33,727 nt of DNA from Ferrovum sp. (GTDB taxonomy: Bacteria > Pseudomonadota > Gammaproteobacteria > Burkholderiales > Ferrovaceae): assembly GCA_019456405.1 (NCBI GenBank), contig WJXM01000007.1:1-33727 (forward strand), written 5' to 3'. Every line of letters starts with the position of its first letter. Position 1 is the first letter of the stretch. The notes beneath the pieces were generated by a model that worked only from the letters and a program-made list of their open reading frames with translations, ran no database searches and had not been told where the DNA came from. A program made the position numbers and the translations under genes. Positions 31,829-33,727 of this stretch are shown piece by piece.

Positions 31829-33682
31829 TCATTTTCTCATTATGGGCGCTTCAGTGAGGTCCTTCAAGGGGGGGCATCGGGATTCCCAGTAATGAGGAAA
31901 GGCAGCACGCTCGACATCCACTTGTACTCGATGGTCCGTGAGATGCAGTTCGATATCCCCGCATTGGTCAGTGCGCAGACGCTCCGTTTCTCCATAGCGC
32001 ATCCAGACCTGAGGGTTGGGATGCTTGAAACGGTTATGGTCACCGACGGAGAACAAACTCCAGCGTGGGGTGACGGCCTGTAGAAAATCCGGGGTCGAGG
32101 ACGTCTTGCTGCCGTGATGTGGCACGACCAGGACATCCGCGTGCAATTTCTCCGGGCTGCGCTCCAGCAGGGCCTGTTCACTGCGTGCCTCGATATCGGC
32201 AGGCAGGAGGACGTGCAGTGCCCCCACCGTGAGGCGTAACACGCAGGCCCGATCGTTGCTCCTGAGGGTCGGGTCGGAGAGGTCTTCGGGGTCTGGATAC
32301 AGGATCTCAAAATCGACCCCATCCCAGTTCCAGCGCATCCCGGCCACGCATGTCAGCCTGTGCGGAATACCGCGCAACAAGGGATTTGAGGGGGGCAGGG
32401 AGGATAGAATCCAGGGGAGGGGATAGGCATTGATCAGGGAATGCAATCCTCCACTATGGTCGAGATCGCCGTGACTGAGGAGTAGACCGTCCAAATGTCG
32501 AACGCCGAAACTGCGCAGGGCAGGGATCACTACCCGTTCTCCGGCATCCTGTTCAGAACCGATGCGCGGCCCCGTGTCGACCACGAGGGTATGCCGGGCA
32601 GTGCGCAGCACCACCGCCAGGCCTTGCCCCACATCCAGCAGATCCAGCCACAGACCGCCCATGTCGGGGCGAGGTAGAGGCGAGGCGACCAACCCCAGCA
32701 GTCCCAGACAACCGGCCCAGCGTCCCGGAAGGCCGCGCGGGGCCAGCAGGAACCCTACGCCCAACGTGGCGACGATCAGAACGGTCAGACCCGGGGTGGG
32801 CAGATCGAGCGGGGGGCCGCTCTGGTGGACCATCCAGGCCAGTCCCCAGGCCGTGCCTGTCATGAGGGCATGGGCCATCTCCAGACAGAAGCCCAGTCCA
32901 GGGATCAGCCCCAGCAAGGACAGAGGAACCACGCCCAGACTGACCAGGGGAATGGCCAAGGCGTTGGCCATGGGGGAGATCCAGGAAACCTGCCCAAACA
33001 GCCAGATCAGCAAGGGTGCCATGGCCCAGGTGGCAGCCCATTGACTGTGGATTTCCTGTTTCCAGAAGGGTAATCGCCCGGTCTGGTGTGCGCCTGCATA
33101 AACCATCCAGGATACGGCGCCGAAGGAAAGCCAGAAACTGGGCGAGAGGGAGGCGAAGGGGTCGCCCGTCAAAGTCAGGGCAGCGGACAGCAGAAGGAGG
33201 GTGGAAGGAGGCAGCAGGCGCGACTGAAAATGGGCCAGGGTGACCACGGTGATCATGGCCAGGGTGCGCTGGGTGGGAAGGGAAAAGCCGGCAATCAGGG
33301 CATAGATGCTGGCGCCCAGCCACCCGGTCAGCCATCGGATGCGCAAGGAAGGAGACAGAAGCCCCGTGACTTTGGCGACGAGGCCAGCCAACATCGTGAT
33401 GTGCAATCCGGAGATGCTGATCAAATGGCCGACCCCGGTTGCCCAGAACAATTGCCAGTCAGCGGGTGAAATGGCGGATTGGTCGCCGATGACCAGGGCG
33501 ATCAGCACCGGGCCCCAGGGTTGGCCCTTCAGTTGGTCGCGCAAGCGTTGACGGTAAACAATCGACCAACCCGTCTTGAGCCTGACGGCCTTTTTTGATA
33601 GGGGGACGGCAGTTGCTATGCGGGGGCGAAGGGCTGGGCGGTGAGTTGCCGGCGGAAGGATTTCTGCAGCGGATACAACCAA
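31829..33682 (-). CDS. comEC: DNA uptake channel protein ComEC/Rec2, N-terminus uncertain
   Basis: Inner-membrane channel for DNA entry in natural competence. The Competence domain is evident from IALVIGDQSAISPADWQLFWATG and GVGHLISISGLHITMLAGL, followed by many membrane segments. The C-terminal metallo-beta-lactamase-like domain starts at LDLLDVGQGLAVVL and has LLLSHGDLDHSGG and VPHHGSK. About 617 residues can be read from a TTG at 33682, against 750-800 for full-length ComEC, so the N-terminal OB-like DUF4131 domain is missing or outside the window. The frame remains open to the window edge, but its codons there are poor and another frame looks more gene-like. The alignment with ComEC is convincing from about GWSIVYRQRLRD onward. 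Confidence 0.85.
   Translation of the reverse strand: MVVSAAEILPPATHRPALRPRIATAVPLSKKAVRLKTGWSIVYRQRLRDQLKGQPWGPVLIALVIGDQSAISPADWQLFWATGVGHLISISGLHITMLAGLVAKVTGLLSPSLRIRWLTGWLGASIYALIAGFSLPTQRTLAMITVVTLAHFQSRLLPPSTLLLLSAALTLTGDPFASLSPSFWLSFGAVSWMVYAGAHQTGRLPFWKQEIHSQWAATWAMAPLLIWLFGQVSWISPMANALAIPLVSLGVVPLSLLGLIPGLGFCLEMAHALMTGTAWGLAWMVHQSGPPLDLPTPGLTVLIVATLGVGFLLAPRGLPGRWAGCLGLLGLVASPLPRPDMGGLWLDLLDVGQGLAVVLRTARHTLVVDTGPRIGSEQDAGERVVIPALRSFGVRHLDGLLLSHGDLDHSGGLHSLINAYPLPWILSSLPPSNPLLRGIPHRLTCVAGMRWNWDGVDFEILYPDPEDLSDPTLRSNDRACVLRLTVGALHVLLPADIEARSEQALLERSPEKLHADVLVVPHHGSKTSSTPDFLQAVTPRWSLFSVGDHNRFKHPNPQVWMRYGETERLRTDQCGDIELHLTDHRVQVDVERAAFPHYWESRCPPLKDLTEAPIMRK
31839..31867 (-). promoter_or_regulatory. 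Sigma-70 promoter of relA within the 3' end of comEC
   Basis: Read on the minus strand, TTGAAG (31867-31862) is followed after 17 bases by CATAAT (31844-31839), 4 of 6 and 5 of 6 to consensus. Transcription would start about 26 bases before the relA ATG, so relA can be expressed independently of comEC. Confidence 0.55.
33571..33596 (+). terminator. Hairpin with T-run, possible plus-strand terminator
   Basis: CCGTC (33571-33575) can pair with GACGG (33584-33588), followed by CC and TTTTTT (33591-33596). The stem is short. It lies inside the reading frame of the minus-strand comEC gene and no plus-strand gene is present to be terminated, so its role is unclear. Confidence 0.25.
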
Positions 33683-33726
33683 ATGTCTTTGACCGGCATG
33701 GCGTGCTGGTGCGTGATATCGAGTTT
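33616..33726 (-). CDS. C-terminal end of an unidentified gene upstream of comEC
   Basis: A frame open from the window edge encodes 36 residues starting KLDITHQHAMPVKDIWLYPL and ending in TAQPFAPA before TAG (33618-33616). Codon choice is GC-rich at third positions like the neighbouring genes, whereas the comEC frame over the same bases uses rare-looking codons such as CGA, AGA, ATA and CTA. It is therefore likely a real gene end in the same orientation as comEC. Family not recognised. Confidence 0.4.
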   Translation of the reverse strand, partial: KLDITHQHAMPVKDIWLYPLQKSFRRQLTAQPFAPA

Positions 33727-33727
33727 G

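Overview
The window looks like chromosome from a betaproteobacterium, probably of the Nitrosomonadales/Gallionellales/Ferrovales type; this is inferred from gene content and order and the genus is not determined. The basis is the block pyrG-kdsA-eno-ftsB, the divergent bamD / rluD-pgeF pair, a PhaR-type polyhydroxyalkanoate regulator, and the run rimO - COG4255-like gene - prfB - lysS - lolC - lolD facing relA and comEC. Coding density is very high. Many neighbours overlap by a few bases, and no tRNA, rRNA, IS element or CRISPR array was seen.

Region 1 (1-6800) is accessory and looks less GC-rich than the rest. A perfect 36-bp palindrome lies one base upstream of a two-gene operon. The first gene encodes a DUF4143-type AAA ATPase with a nuclease-like C-terminus. 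The second, translationally coupled to it, encodes a 1357-residue STAND/NACHT-like NTPase ending in a PD-(D/E)xK-like nuclease domain. This pair is the best candidate for an undescribed, possibly anti-phage, system. It is followed on the minus strand by a small cassette: a DUF2934 protein, a 38-codon ORF resembling the start of an Hsp20 chaperone, and a retropepsin-like aspartic protease.

Region 2 (6800-14430) holds glucokinase, a uracil-DNA glycosylase family protein, and two large signalling genes. One is a chemoreceptor with an Aer-like PAS domain and a periplasmic CxxCH heme motif, preceded by a good sigma-28 (FliA) promoter match. The other is a PAS/GAF/PAS/GAF/PAS-GGDEF-EAL cyclic-di-GMP protein.

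Region 3 (14430-22450) is housekeeping: CTP synthase, KDO-8-phosphate synthase, enolase, the divisome protein FtsB, the outer-membrane assembly lipoprotein BamD, pseudouridine synthase RluD, PgeF, a ZIP metal transporter and PhaR. The bamD and rluD start codons overlap on opposite strands.

Region 4 (22450-22840) is the only long intergenic stretch. It holds a compact transcription unit with a consensus -35 box, about 140 nt, a perfect terminator and two TGC-rich operator-like sites. This is a candidate small RNA next to phaR; its middle contains a C-rich segment resembling the anti-Shine-Dalgarno sequence.

Region 5 (22840-33727) holds rimO, a COG4255-like hypothetical gene, prfB with its programmed frameshift, lysS, lolC and lolD on the plus strand, and relA and comEC on the minus strand. 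The start of comEC is unclear because a different, better-looking reading frame occupies the last 110 bases of the window.
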